A model generated the notes under the pieces. That model ran no database searches, was not told the DNA's origin, and saw nothing but the letters and a program-made list of their open reading frames with translations. The position numbers and the translations under genes were made by a program. DNA of 64,000 nt from Curtobacterium herbarum (GTDB taxonomy: Bacteria > Actinomycetota > Actinomycetes > Actinomycetales > Microbacteriaceae): contig NZ_JAFBBT010000001.1 of assembly GCF_016907335.1 (NCBI RefSeq), forward strand, positions 1,674,001 to 1,738,000, read 5' to 3'. Below, piece after piece: positions 24,043 through 32,651 of the stretch (positions are counted from its first letter, which is position 1; the number at the start of each line of letters is the position of its first letter).

Positions 24043-26822
24043 GCGGCGGGCCCCGTGCCGGTGGGGTCGATGGCGTCCGCGGCGGTGTCCGTACCCGTGT
24101 CCGACACCCGGCTGCCGAGCGGGTGGATGAGTCCGACGCAGCTGTAGGACAGGTCGGGCCGGGTCACGACCGGCACGCCGCGCTCCCGGGCCAGGGCGAC
24201 GACGTGCGCGATGTCGACGTCGTCCGGGTCGCGGACGAGCACCTGCCACGGGACACGACGGAGCAGCACCCGGGTGGTCTCGCCGACACCCGGCTTCACC
24301 AGGTGCAGGTCGGTGATGCCGTACTCGGCACCGATCGCCTCGACGGTCCGCATGCCGCGCCAGTCGACCGCGCGCGACGCCGGGCCACCGTCGGCAGCCA
24401 CGGCCGCGTCGACCCGGGGACAGACGGCGGCGAACCGCTCGGCGACGGTCGCGACGAACGAGCGGGAGTGGTCGCGGGCACCGAGCTCGCGGTACTGCTT
24501 CGCGCCGTGCAGCGTGCCCTCCGGGGTCCAGGCGCGGTTGAACACCGTGCGGGACACCAGCCCCGACACGGTCGAGTTGAGGCACGCCGACGGCACGAGG
24601 TAGTCGTCACGGGTGCCGTGCAGCGGCGTGCAGCCGGCCGGGTCGGCGAGGACCGCGAGCTCGTCGCCGAAGCGCACGCCGTCGGTCGCCGCGAACCGGT
24701 CGAGCGCGTCGGTCAGCTCGCGGGTGATGGCGCCCTTGCCGGTCCAGCCGTCGACGAAGACGACCTGGGACGCGTCGTGGTGCGCCGCGAGCCAGCGGAG
24801 CGCCGTCTCGTCGATGCCGACCCCGCGGACGATGCTCGCCGTGTAGTGCTGCAGGCGGACGCCGCGCTGCTGCTCGGCCCACCGGCGCATCAGGATCCCG
24901 ACGGGCGTGCCGGCACGGGCGAGGGAGACGAGCACGGCGTTCGGGCGGTCGCGGAGGACCAGGTCGGTGACGATGCCGACCGCCTCGGCGATGCGGTCCG
25001 CCGATCGGCCGAGGGCGTCACGGTAGAGCTCCTCGTACGACTCCGACGGCACGTACTCGACGGGCAGCGACTCGGCGTAGTTCGCTCCCTCGAGCTGGAT
25101 GGCCCGTTCGCGGTCGGCGGTGTCGGCCTCGAGCGCCGCGTCGGCCAGGTCCTGCAGCAGCCAGGTCACCTCGTCCGGCTCGTACGACCCGAAGGACGGC
25201 CCCGTCAGCGGCCGAGGAGACGACGGCGCAGCACCGGCCGGTTCGAGTGCGCTGTCCACGACCACCACACGGGGTGTCACGGCGGCCAGGACGTCGAGCA
25301 GGCCGTCGGGACCCTCGAGTGATCCGCGGTCGGTGCCCGGCTCGGGCACGACGACGACCGCGTCGAACCCGTGCACGTTGTACGCGTACCGCTCGCCCGG
25401 GCCGTCGACCGTCACGTCGTGGGAGCGGTGCCGGATACCGGATCGGATCGGCCAGGCCGGGTCGTCGAACACCGCGACGGGGGAGCGGGTGCTCGTCGAC
25501 GAGCGGACGTCCGCGGTCGTCCGACGGCGGAGTGCGTCCGCGATCGCGAGCGGTGTGGCCATGTGCTCCTCGGTGCCGAGGACCAGGACCCGGTCCGGCA
25601 CCCGGCCCGATGCGTCGGTGAGCACCCGGGCCAGGTCCGCGGCGATGCCCTCGACGTCGGTCCGCGGAGTGCGGACGCGCGCGGCGGGGGTGCCGGTGCG
25701 GTCGACCGCGGTGGGCGGTGCGGTGACCGTCTCGGGACTGGAGGCGCGTGCCGGGCCCGGCGTGGGCCTCCCGTCCGACGTCGGGACACCATTGGACGAT
25801 GCTGCGTTGTCGAGCGGGCCCGTGGTGAGCGGTGCGGCGGCCGCGGCGACGAGGTCCGCAGCGGTGTCGGTGAGTCCGTCCGGCAGGGACACCCGGCCCC
25901 GCCCGAGGGCGACGACCGCGACGGGCGCGCCGAGCTCGGTCGCGAGGGCGTCGGTCGCCGCGACGTCCGCGTCGGAGCGCAGGTCGACGAGCGCCGCGAC
26001 GACCCACTGCCGCTGCGGTGCGACGGCGTGCAGGGCGCGGATCGTGGCGCGGGCCGTCGCGCCGGTGCTCAGCTCGTCGTCGACCAGGACCACGGTGCCG
26101 TCGGTCGGCAGCCAGTCGTCCTCGGTCGGGAGCAGGCGGTGCGCGGTGGCGTGCGAGTGCGCCTCGTCGAAGCCGGCGGCGGGTGTCGCCCCGGGCGGGT
26201 CGTGGCGGGTCGAGTGCAGGTACCCGGCGCCGAGGGCCTCGGCGACGGTCGCGCCGAGGGCGGTCGCGGTCTCGGCGAACCCGAGGACGAGGACGTCCGG
26301 CAGGGTCGGCCGGACCGCGGCGAGGTCGGTGCGGAGCGTCGTGGCGGCACGGTGCAGGGCGTCGGACCCGTGGCCCGAGTCCGGCGCCGCACCCGTCGCT
26401 GGGTCGGTCTCCCGCTGCTGGCCCGGAACGACCGGCTGGCCCGTGTCGAACTGCTGGCCCGTGTCGAACCGCTGATCGAGGACGGCCTGCAGGTCCAGGA
26501 CCTCCCGGAGGCGCGTGGCGGCCCCGGCGTCGAGGCGTGCGCCGCCGTCCAGGACGTCGGCGACGCGGGCTCCGAGGGCCTCACCGGCGAGCAGCGCGAC
26601 CGCGGGCACGGTCGGCACGTGCTTCGCGAGCACCGTCGACACCAGCAGGTGCGCGCGGCGCGGGTTCCGCCGGAGTGCGAGCCGGACGAGCGACGCCAGT
26701 GGGACGCCGGGGGAGGTGGACGCGGTACCGGCGGTGGGCTCGTCCGTCAGGACCACGCCGAGCTCGTCGGGCGTCGGCAGGACGGACCCCGTCGGGGCTG
26801 CGGTGGGGGTGGGCGTGGTCAC
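24039..26822 (-). CDS. PRTase_2-TRSP-StiP fusion protein of the Ter module
   Basis: One 927-residue reading frame joins three modules. Residues about 40-330 are a PRTase_2 phosphoribosyltransferase with the PRPP loop VVLVDDELSTGAT at about 244-256, and a small RFDTGQ/QFDTGQ duplication near 118-129. About 389-525 is a TRSP domain (LGTEEHMATPLAIA, RYAYNVHGFDAVVV). About 543-905 is a StiP-type cysteine-protease-like domain (FGSYEPDEVTWLL, VFVDGWTGKGAITREL, VPSACLNSTVSGL, KPGVGETTRVLLRR, SYSCVGLIHP). As I recall these families, StiP is usually a separate gene. No internal ribosome site is obvious; an internal GTG near 25256 cannot be excluded. The GTG start overlaps the lyase stop. Confidence 0.9.
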   Translation of the reverse strand: MTTPTPTAAPTGSVLPTPDELGVVLTDEPTAGTASTSPGVPLASLVRLALRRNPRRAHLLVSTVLAKHVPTVPAVALLAGEALGARVADVLDGGARLDAGAATRLREVLDLQAVLDQRFDTGQQFDTGQPVVPGQQRETDPATGAAPDSGHGSDALHRAATTLRTDLAAVRPTLPDVLVLGFAETATALGATVAEALGAGYLHSTRHDPPGATPAAGFDEAHSHATAHRLLPTEDDWLPTDGTVVLVDDELSTGATARATIRALHAVAPQRQWVVAALVDLRSDADVAATDALATELGAPVAVVALGRGRVSLPDGLTDTAADLVAAAAAPLTTGPLDNAASSNGVPTSDGRPTPGPARASSPETVTAPPTAVDRTGTPAARVRTPRTDVEGIAADLARVLTDASGRVPDRVLVLGTEEHMATPLAIADALRRRTTADVRSSTSTRSPVAVFDDPAWPIRSGIRHRSHDVTVDGPGERYAYNVHGFDAVVVVPEPGTDRGSLEGPDGLLDVLAAVTPRVVVVDSALEPAGAAPSSPRPLTGPSFGSYEPDEVTWLLQDLADAALEADTADRERAIQLEGANYAESLPVEYVPSESYEELYRDALGRSADRIAEAVGIVTDLVLRDRPNAVLVSLARAGTPVGILMRRWAEQQRGVRLQHYTASIVRGVGIDETALRWLAAHHDASQVVFVDGWTGKGAITRELTDALDRFAATDGVRFGDELAVLADPAGCTPLHGTRDDYLVPSACLNSTVSGLVSRTVFNRAWTPEGTLHGAKQYRELGARDHSRSFVATVAERFAAVCPRVDAAVAADGGPASRAVDWRGMRTVEAIGAEYGITDLHLVKPGVGETTRVLLRRVPWQVLVRDPDDVDIAHVVALARERGVPVVTRPDLSYSCVGLIHPLGSRVSDTGTDTAADAIDPTGTGPAA
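25740..25777. repeat. Dispersed palindrome inside the fusion gene
   Basis: GGAGGCGCGTGCCGGGCCC followed by the near-complementary GGCGTGGGCCTCCCGTCC matches the intergenic palindrome family (GGAGGC...GGGCCTCCCGTCC). It lies in frame in the linker between the PRTase_2 and TRSP domains (about residues 346-362) and encodes a Pro/Ala/Ser-rich stretch. Confidence 0.65.
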
Positions 26823-27985
26823 GGCTGGCTCCGCTCGAGCAGGTCGACGTAGGTCACGTCCGGGGTGGCCACACCGAACGCCCGGGCCCGGAGCATGGTG
26901 CGCTCCGCCCACGCGTGGTGCGGTTTCATCTCGTTCATCTTGTTGCCGTACCGGGAGGCGGCGACCCCGCCCGTCGCGTTCGCGAGCACGTCGGAGGCGT
27001 CCGAGAACTCCTCGTCGCTGACGACCGACATCGCGTGCACGAGCGGCACGTGGCGCGGGTGGATGACCGTCTTGCCGGTGAGGCCGTTCGCGCGGTCGAG
27101 GGTGACCTCGCGGAGCAGTCCGTCGAAGCCCTCCAGGAGGAGCTGCCGGCGGAGCTTCAGGTCCCCGGCCTCCTGGAACGGCGTGGTGCGCAGCTGCGTG
27201 CGGAACACCCGGTCGGAGTCCGGGTAGTGCTCCCACACCGGCCCCGCGACGACGAAGCCGTCGCGGGCACGACCGAGGACGTTCACCACGTCGCCGATCA
27301 CCGAGGCCAGCACCTGCACGTCGTAGACGGTCAGGTGCGATGGTCGACGGAGGCCGTAGACGCTCGACAGGTCGGTCGCGCCGATCCGGACCGCCAGGAC
27401 GTCGTCCCGCCGTTCCAGCAGCAGGTCGTGGACGTCGGCGAGGGCCTCGGTGCGGGACTCGCGGTGCATGATCCCGGGGGACTCGAGGATCGGCATCACG
27501 AGCAGTCGGGACCCGGGTGCGCGGCCCGCGTTCGCGGCGTCGAGCACCTCGAACCACCGGGCACCGGCACCGTCCGGGTTCTCGAACTTCGGCAGGACGA
27601 TGCCGGCCAGGACGTCGAGTGCCCGGCTGCCGAAGCGGTCGAGCAGGCGTGCGAAGTGCTCGGGAGTCCGGACGCGGAGGAACAGCTGCGGCAGCGTCGC
27701 CAGGTCCAGTTCCTCGGTGAGGGTGCGGAGCGCGGTCTCGACGTTCGCCTCGGCCGTGGGCAGGTCGTCGTCGGCGACGGAGTCCTCCAGGCAGAGCACG
27801 ATCGAACCGGCACCGAGCTCGGTCTGGCGACGGACGTCACGGACCAGGTCGGGCCGGATCCCGGGCGTGTACAGCGTGGCACCGAGGGCCACGGCGCGGA
27901 GGTCCTGCGGACTGTCCCGCGTCACGTCCTCGGGTGGTCGGAGGAACAGTGGTTCCTGGTCGGCGATGTTGGCGAAGTGGCGCAC
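26819..27985 (-). CDS. C-C bond lyase of the HpcH/HpaI-citrate lyase class
   Basis: 388-residue TIM-barrel protein related to citrate lyase beta subunit and HpcH/HpaI aldolases (the Ter-linked C-C_Bond_Lyase family). Visible features are LYTPGIRPDLV, IVLCLEDSV with an acidic pair for metal, VLPKFENPDG, VMPILESPG, AVRIGATDLSSVYG and KTVIHPRHVP. It should cleave or form a C-C bond in the biosynthetic branch of the Ter system; the substrate is unknown. GTG start at 27985, 3 bases after the upstream stop; the end overlaps the fusion gene start by 4 bases. Confidence 0.88.
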   Translation of the reverse strand: MRHFANIADQEPLFLRPPEDVTRDSPQDLRAVALGATLYTPGIRPDLVRDVRRQTELGAGSIVLCLEDSVADDDLPTAEANVETALRTLTEELDLATLPQLFLRVRTPEHFARLLDRFGSRALDVLAGIVLPKFENPDGAGARWFEVLDAANAGRAPGSRLLVMPILESPGIMHRESRTEALADVHDLLLERRDDVLAVRIGATDLSSVYGLRRPSHLTVYDVQVLASVIGDVVNVLGRARDGFVVAGPVWEHYPDSDRVFRTQLRTTPFQEAGDLKLRRQLLLEGFDGLLREVTLDRANGLTGKTVIHPRHVPLVHAMSVVSDEEFSDASDVLANATGGVAASRYGNKMNEMKPHHAWAERTMLRARAFGVATPDVTYVDLLERSQP

Positions 27986-27988
27986 GGA

Positions 27989-28909
27989 TCAGACTCCGAC
28001 GGTCGGGGCGGACAGGAGGAACCCGAACGCGGCGAACACGTCGCCGTCGTGGGTCGCCCTGGGGAACGGCTCGGCGCGGAGCTCGAGTTCGCCGTCGATG
28101 ACGGAGAGCGCCAGGATCGTGGTGGTGTCGGCGTCACCGGGGTCCACCGCCAGGGTGGTGCCGTCGTGCAGCCCGATGACGAGCCGGTCCGACCCGCGGC
28201 CCATCACGAGTGCCCGGCGGAGTTCGCGGACGTGGCGGAGGGCGACCAGCACGTCGGCGCCGTCGTAGCCGACCAGCGGACGGTTGCCCCGCGTGGTGAC
28301 GGTGCGCCCGGCGCTCGCGCCGTCGGCGGTCGCCGCGCCCACGACGTGGTCGACCGACTCCCACGCGGCACTCGTCGAACCGGTCACGCGGAGTGCGCCG
28401 ACGGCTGCACGGCGGCGGTCGATGCGGACCACCGGGTCCTCGGGACCGAGGACGCGGACGTCACGCGGGTCCGGTGCCGGGAAGGGACGGATCCGGGAGG
28501 CCCGTTCCGCCAGCCGACGCGCGATGCGGTCGGGACGGGGCTGGGCGGGCGCGGTCGCGCCGGGTGCGGGCACGCGGGCTGCGCCCGACGTCGGCGCGGC
28601 GGAGGTACGGGGTGCCGGGGTCCGGTCCGCGGAGGGCGCGGGCTGGCGGCCGAAGGACAGGCTCAGCCCACCACTGGAGCTCGCCGGCGCGGAGCTCGTC
28701 GGTGCGGCGGGTGCCGGCGCTGCCGGCGCTGCCGGGCGGGAGATCGGCCCGCCGTGGGCGGCGGTGGTGCTCGACGAGGCGCCGGGGCTCGACGAGGCGC
28801 CGGGGCTCGACGAGGCGGCGGTGCCGTGCGAGGCGGCGGTCGGGCGGGCCTCCTGGCCGGGCGGGGTCGGACGGACGCGACGGCGGAGGAACGGGTGCCC
28901 CGACGTCAT
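27989..28909 (-). CDS. Uncharacterised Ter-operon protein with disordered N-terminus
   Basis: 306 residues, not recognised. Residues 1-125 are low-complexity Ala/Pro/Ser/Thr with an ASSSPG repeat at about 32-48. A short GLSLSFG at 81-87 recalls the first residues of TerD proteins. About 125-306 look like a compact basic-then-beta-rich domain (IRPFPAPDPRDVRVLG, RLVIGLHDGTTLAVDPGD, DVFAAFGFLLS). The ATG overlaps the TerD stop by 4 bases and the stop is 3 bases before the lyase, so it bridges the TerD and biosynthetic halves of the operon. No membrane segment. Confidence 0.75.
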   Translation of the reverse strand: MTSGHPFLRRRVRPTPPGQEARPTAASHGTAASSSPGASSSPGASSSTTAAHGGPISRPAAPAAPAPAAPTSSAPASSSGGLSLSFGRQPAPSADRTPAPRTSAAPTSGAARVPAPGATAPAQPRPDRIARRLAERASRIRPFPAPDPRDVRVLGPEDPVVRIDRRRAAVGALRVTGSTSAAWESVDHVVGAATADGASAGRTVTTRGNRPLVGYDGADVLVALRHVRELRRALVMGRGSDRLVIGLHDGTTLAVDPGDADTTTILALSVIDGELELRAEPFPRATHDGDVFAAFGFLLSAPTVGV

Positions 28910-29466
28910 CGCGCGCGGCCGATGCCGTGGTCGGCGCGCAGGCCGGTCAGACCCGTCGTGTAGCCCTGGCCCACGGCGCGGAACTTCCACTCCGAGCGGT
29001 GGCGGTAGAGCTCACCGAGGATCACCGCGTCGATCAGGTGGTTCCGCTCCGACGGCAGCGGGAACGCGACGAGCTCGCGGCCGTCCGGGGCGCAGACGCG
29101 GACCGACATCGACCGGACCGATCCGAGGTCCTTCGGGGAGCGCGGATCCGGGTCGAGGTAGACCGCGAAGACGATCTTGTCGACGGTCTCCGGGATCGAC
29201 GCGAAGTCGACGTCGATCTCCTCCTGGTCGGACTCGTCCAGGTACCGGACGGACGCGTCGGCACTCTCGATCTGGTTGAAGAAGACGAGGTCCTCGTCCG
29301 AGAGCACGTGGCCGTCCGGACCACAGACGATCGCCATCGGGACGAGTTCGGCGGACGGGCCCCGGCTGGCGATCTGGTCCCAGTGGATGCCGACGACCAC
29401 CGACGTGAGGCCGGGGTTCTCTGCGGTCAGCGCAGCGTTCGCGCCCGGGACGAGCTGCCCGGTCAC
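28906..29466 (-). CDS. TerD-family protein, divergent paralogue
   Basis: 186-residue TerD-like protein of the calcium-binding beta-sandwich family linked to tellurite and stress resistance. It keeps the family C-terminus [15 protein letters not shown] and GELYRHRSEW, and VVGIHWDQ in place of LGLGWD. The usual acidic GDNRTGxGxGDDE ligand loop is replaced by LDESDQEEIDVDF, so metal binding may differ from the other three copies. The start overlaps the upstream gene by 4 bases and the stop overlaps the next start. It lies downstream of TelA, separate from the tandem TerD triplet. Confidence 0.9.
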   Translation of the reverse strand: MTGQLVPGANAALTAENPGLTSVVVGIHWDQIASRGPSAELVPMAIVCGPDGHVLSDEDLVFFNQIESADASVRYLDESDQEEIDVDFASIPETVDKIVFAVYLDPDPRSPKDLGSVRSMSVRVCAPDGRELVAFPLPSERNHLIDAVILGELYRHRSEWKFRAVGQGYTTGLTGLRADHGIGRAR

Positions 29467-30035
29467 GAGTCGGCTCCGCGGAGACGCAGGCCCTCGTCGC
29501 CGTCACCCAGGCGGTCCCGCAGGAACCGGCCGTGCGAGGAGAGTTCGGCGATTGCACCGCTCCTGATCTGTTCGTGCATGTCCTCCACCGTCTCCGCGAC
29601 GACGTCGAGTTGGCCGGCGAGGGTCGCCGTGGCGGCGCTCTCCGGGGTCCGGTCCGCTGCGGGCAGGGACCGGTAGGTCCGAACGGGCGTGGGCAGGTAG
29701 TCGTTGACGATCGCCTGGAACAGGTACCGCTGCTCGGTCGAGGCGCCCCGGGCGATCACCGTGCCGGCGGCCTCGCGCAGGAGGTCCTCGACGTGTCGGA
29801 CGCGCGAGGACACGACCGTCGGCAGGTCGGCCCCGGCTGCGCGCACGATCGTCCGGAGGTCGTCGAGGCCGGCTGCGGCCGCGGCGTCGTCGGCCGCGCC
29901 GCCCGAGCCGCGGACGTCGATGCGGGCCGCCGCAGCGGCCGCTGCGGACGCCGGGGTCTCGGCGTCCGGGTCGGCGACCCGGCGGTCCTGGTCGTCGTCG
30001 TCGCGGCCGAACAGTGCGCGCAGACGATCACGCAC
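29463..30035 (-). CDS. Uncharacterised helical protein after TelA, possibly XpaC-like
   Basis: 190 residues. The first 60 are acidic and Ala-rich and probably flexible; the rest looks helical (DDLRTIVRAAG, RVRHVEDLLREAAG, FQAIVNDYLPTPVRTYRSLP, LAGQLDVVAETVEDMHEQI). The YLP...Y..LP then QL pattern recalls XpaC, whose gene adjoins a telA homologue in Bacillus; this is a weak similarity judged by eye. GTG start at 30035, 18 bases after telA; 4-base overlap with the next TerD gene. Probably a TelA partner. Confidence 0.7.
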   Translation of the reverse strand: MRDRLRALFGRDDDDQDRRVADPDAETPASAAAAAAARIDVRGSGGAADDAAAAAGLDDLRTIVRAAGADLPTVVSSRVRHVEDLLREAAGTVIARGASTEQRYLFQAIVNDYLPTPVRTYRSLPAADRTPESAATATLAGQLDVVAETVEDMHEQIRSGAIAELSSHGRFLRDRLGDGDEGLRLRGADS

Positions 30036-30053
30036 GGCAGTCGACCGCAGGCG

Positions 30054-31274
30054 TCATCGCGTGACCGATCGGGGGTCGTCGTCGGTCTGACGTGCGCGCT
30101 CGAGGTACGGCTTCGCGCGCTGGATGCCGGACTCGAGCGCCGCGACCGTCGAGGACATGTTCTGCGCGGCCTGGGAGCGGAACGAGTCGATCGCGTCCAT
30201 CGTCTGGAACACGTTGTCGAAGGCCTTCTGCAGGGTCTCGACGCTGACGCCGGAGTTCGTGGCCTGCTCGTGGATCCGCGTGGTCTGGTCGCGGAGCATC
30301 TCGCTGGTCTGCAGGATCATCGCGTTCGTGGTGTTGTTCACGGCGTCGATCTGGTCGAGGACCATCTTCTGGTTGGCCAGGGCCTGCGCCACGACGACGG
30401 CCGTGCGGAGGGCCGCGATGGTCGTCGTGCGGGCACGCTCGACACCCTTGATGAGCTCGGTGTTGTTCTTCCGGACCAGGTCCATCGCCAGGTAGCCCTG
30501 CACCGACACCGCGAGCTGGGTCAGGATGTCCTGGTGGCGCTGGCGCACCGGGAACAGCACGTCGGCCTCGAGCTTCTGCGCCTCCTCGACCCGGCCGCCG
30601 TTCCGCAGGCTCTCGATCTTCGCGACCGTCGCCGCGTCGAGCGCCTTCGCGAACACCGCGTACTCGCTCAGCTGCTGCATGGTCTCCCACAGCTGGACCT
30701 TCTCGTCCGCGAGCGTCGCGTTGTCCTTGCGGAGCTCGTCCTGCCCGGCCATCAGCGACTTGATGATCTTGTCGAGCTGGGTCTGTGCCGACTCGTAGCG
30801 CTGGAAGTACTTCGCCAGCTTGTTGCCGCCGGGGATCATGCCGAGGATCTTGCGACCGGTGCTGAGGTCGGCCTGGTTCGGCGTGAGGTCCTCGACCGTG
30901 GAGCGGAGGTCGCCGAGGGTCGTGGCGACCTTCACCTGTGCGTCGTCACCTGAGCGCTTGGCGCCGGCGACCGACGACTGCGACCGCTCGAGCATCCGCG
31001 ACGAGAACCCACCGGAGCGGGCGATCTCCGAGCCGGCGATGGCGTTGATGCCGTCGACCTTCTCGGTGAACGCGGGGGAGCGCGGGTCGAGGCTCGCGAC
31101 CTCGTCGACGAACTCCCGCGCCTGGGCCGCGATCTGCGCCTGTCGGTCAGCATCCACCGGCACCATGCCCGGAGCGTCGTCCGGGGTGACGACGTCGGCG
31201 GCGTCGGCAGCGCGCAGGACGAGGGCGTCCTGCGACGGGTCGGTGGGCTCCGGCGGAGCGAGCGGTCCGGGCAT
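30054..31274 (-). CDS. TelA-family toxic anion resistance protein
   Basis: 406-residue TelA/KlaA-type protein. After a Pro/Asp-rich N-terminus (1-45) it is nearly all alpha-helical with long heptad stretches, including LGMIPGGNKLAKYFQRYESAQ, VFAKALDAATV, LFPVRQRHQDILTQLAVSVQGYLAMDLV and ERARTTTIAALRTAVVVAQALA. TelA proteins are cytosolic and accompany TerD in tellurite and stress operons; the molecular role is unknown. The ATG at 31274 has AGGAG upstream. The 110-base gap before it contains the CTG-rich repeats at 31323-31378. Confidence 0.92.
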   Translation of the reverse strand: MPGPLAPPEPTDPSQDALVLRAADAADVVTPDDAPGMVPVDADRQAQIAAQAREFVDEVASLDPRSPAFTEKVDGINAIAGSEIARSGGFSSRMLERSQSSVAGAKRSGDDAQVKVATTLGDLRSTVEDLTPNQADLSTGRKILGMIPGGNKLAKYFQRYESAQTQLDKIIKSLMAGQDELRKDNATLADEKVQLWETMQQLSEYAVFAKALDAATVAKIESLRNGGRVEEAQKLEADVLFPVRQRHQDILTQLAVSVQGYLAMDLVRKNNTELIKGVERARTTTIAALRTAVVVAQALANQKMVLDQIDAVNNTTNAMILQTSEMLRDQTTRIHEQATNSGVSVETLQKAFDNVFQTMDAIDSFRSQAAQNMSSTVAALESGIQRAKPYLERARQTDDDPRSVTR

Positions 31275-31322
31275 CGGTGGTCTCCTGTGACGAGGTGGAA
31301 CTGCTGGATGCTGCTGGGTGGT

Positions 31323-31378
31323 GCTGGGTGGTGCTGCTGCTGCTGGTCGTTCTGGTCGTTCTGGTCGTTCTGGTCGGG
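31323..31378. repeat. CTG-rich and 9-bp tandem repeat upstream of telA
   Basis: A CTG/GGTG stretch (31323-31345) runs into CTGGTCGTT units at 31343, 31352 and 31361, with a partial fourth ending at 31378. It lies in the longest gap inside the Ter operon, between a TerD stop and the telA start. Slippage here could vary the spacing. Confidence 0.8.
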
Positions 31379-31384
31379 CTGGGG

Positions 31385-31963
31385 TCAGCCGAGGTTGACG
31401 CCGAAGTCGGTGGCCACGCCAGCGAGACCGGACTGGTAGCCCTGCCCGACCGCGCGGAACTTCCACTCGGCACCGCTGCGGTAGATCTCCGAGAAGATCA
31501 TCGCGGTCTCGGGGGCGGCGTCCTCAGAGAGGTCGAAGCGGACGATCTCGGCGCCGTCCTGGTCGAGCACGCGCGAGTACGCGCTGCGGACCTGGCCGAA
31601 GTTCTGCCGGCGCGCCTCGCCCTGGTCGATCGACACCACCACGACGACGCGGTCCACGTCGGCCGGCAGGGCCTGCAGGTCGATGGCGATCTGCTCGTCG
31701 TCGCCCTCGCCCTGGCCGGTGCGGTTGTCGCCCTTGTGCTCGACGGAGCCGTCGGCGCTCTTGGGCTGGTTGTAGAAGATGAAGTCGGCGTCCGAGCGGA
31801 CCTTGCCGTCCGGGCCGACGAGCAGCGCCGAGGCGTCGAGGTCGAAGGCCTCGCCGGCCGTCGTACGCGGGTCCCAGCCGAGGCCGACGGTGGCGACGGT
31901 GAGCCCGGGGCTCGTCTTCGTGAGGGAGAGGTTGCCGCCCTTGCTGAGGGAGAGTCCGGCCAT
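31385..31963 (-). CDS. TerD-family protein (third of tandem triplet)
   Basis: 192-residue TerD. Canonical features are [16 protein letters not shown] at the start, [17 protein letters not shown], the acidic ligand loop [14 protein letters not shown] at about 99-112, and the C-terminal [15 protein letters not shown]. TerD domains bind calcium through these acidic loops. AAAGGA precedes the ATG. Very similar to the neighbour at 32042, consistent with recent tandem duplication; the two share more with each other than with the copies at 32652 or 28906. Confidence 0.94.
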   Translation of the reverse strand: MAGLSLSKGGNLSLTKTSPGLTVATVGLGWDPRTTAGEAFDLDASALLVGPDGKVRSDADFIFYNQPKSADGSVEHKGDNRTGQGEGDDEQIAIDLQALPADVDRVVVVVSIDQGEARRQNFGQVRSAYSRVLDQDGAEIVRFDLSEDAAPETAMIFSEIYRSGAEWKFRAVGQGYQSGLAGVATDFGVNLG

Positions 31964-32041
31964 GATCGGGTCCTTTCGTGGTGGGGGAGCGTCGTCGGTG
32001 ACGCGGGGTGCGTCGCGTGCCTCGGGTGTGTCGGGTGACCG

Positions 32042-32623
32042 TCAGTCGAGGACGACGCCGTAGTCGGTGGCGACGCCGCGGAGGCCGGTCGCGTAGCCCT
32101 GGCCGACGGCGCGGAACTTCCACTCGTTGTCGTACCGGTAGATCTCCGCGAAGATCATGCCGGTCTCGGACGCCGCGTCCTCGGTGAGGTCGAAGCGGAC
32201 GACCTCGTTGCCGGTCTCGTCGTTGACCACACGGCAGAAGGCACCGCGGACCTGACCGAAGTTCTGGTGGCGGGCGTCGGCCTGGTCGATCGTGACGACG
32301 ATGACGACCCGCGAGACGTCGGGCGAGACGAGGCCCAGGTCGATGAGGATCTGCTCGTCGTCGCCGTCACCCTCGCCGGTGCGGTTGTCGCCCTGGTGCA
32401 CGACCGAACCGTCGACCGACTGCAGCTGGTTGTAGAAGATGAAGTCGTCGTTCGAGCGGACCTTGCCGTTCGCCCCGACCAGCAGCGCCGAGGCGTCGAG
32501 GTCGAACTGCTCGCCCGCCGTCGTGCGCGGGTCCCAGCCCAGACCGATCATGGCCCGCTGCAGGCCCGGGTCGGTCTTCGTCAGGGAGAGGTTGTTGCCC
32601 TTCGAGAGCGAGAGGGTCGCCAT
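32042..32623 (-). CDS. TerD-family protein (second of tandem triplet)
   Basis: 193-residue canonical Ter[71 protein letters not shown]. Start ATG at 32623 with GGAAGGA upstream; a longer open frame to 32788 is inside the upstream gene and is not used. 28 bases after the first TerD gene and 78 before the third. Same calcium-binding fold; likely acts with its paralogues and the DUF475 protein at the membrane. Confidence 0.94.
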   Translation of the reverse strand: MATLSLSKGNNLSLTKTDPGLQRAMIGLGWDPRTTAGEQFDLDASALLVGANGKVRSNDDFIFYNQLQSVDGSVVHQGDNRTGEGDGDDEQILIDLGLVSPDVSRVVIVVTIDQADARHQNFGQVRGAFCRVVNDETGNEVVRFDLTEDAASETGMIFAEIYRYDNEWKFRAVGQGYATGLRGVATDYGVVLD

Positions 32624-32651
32624 CGATCGTCCTTCCGTCTGGGATGTGCCG

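Noticed and set aside
30240..30500. Plus-strand frame opposite telA resembling a small cysteine-containing protein
   Set aside because: Entirely antisense to telA, with no start signal or conserved motif.
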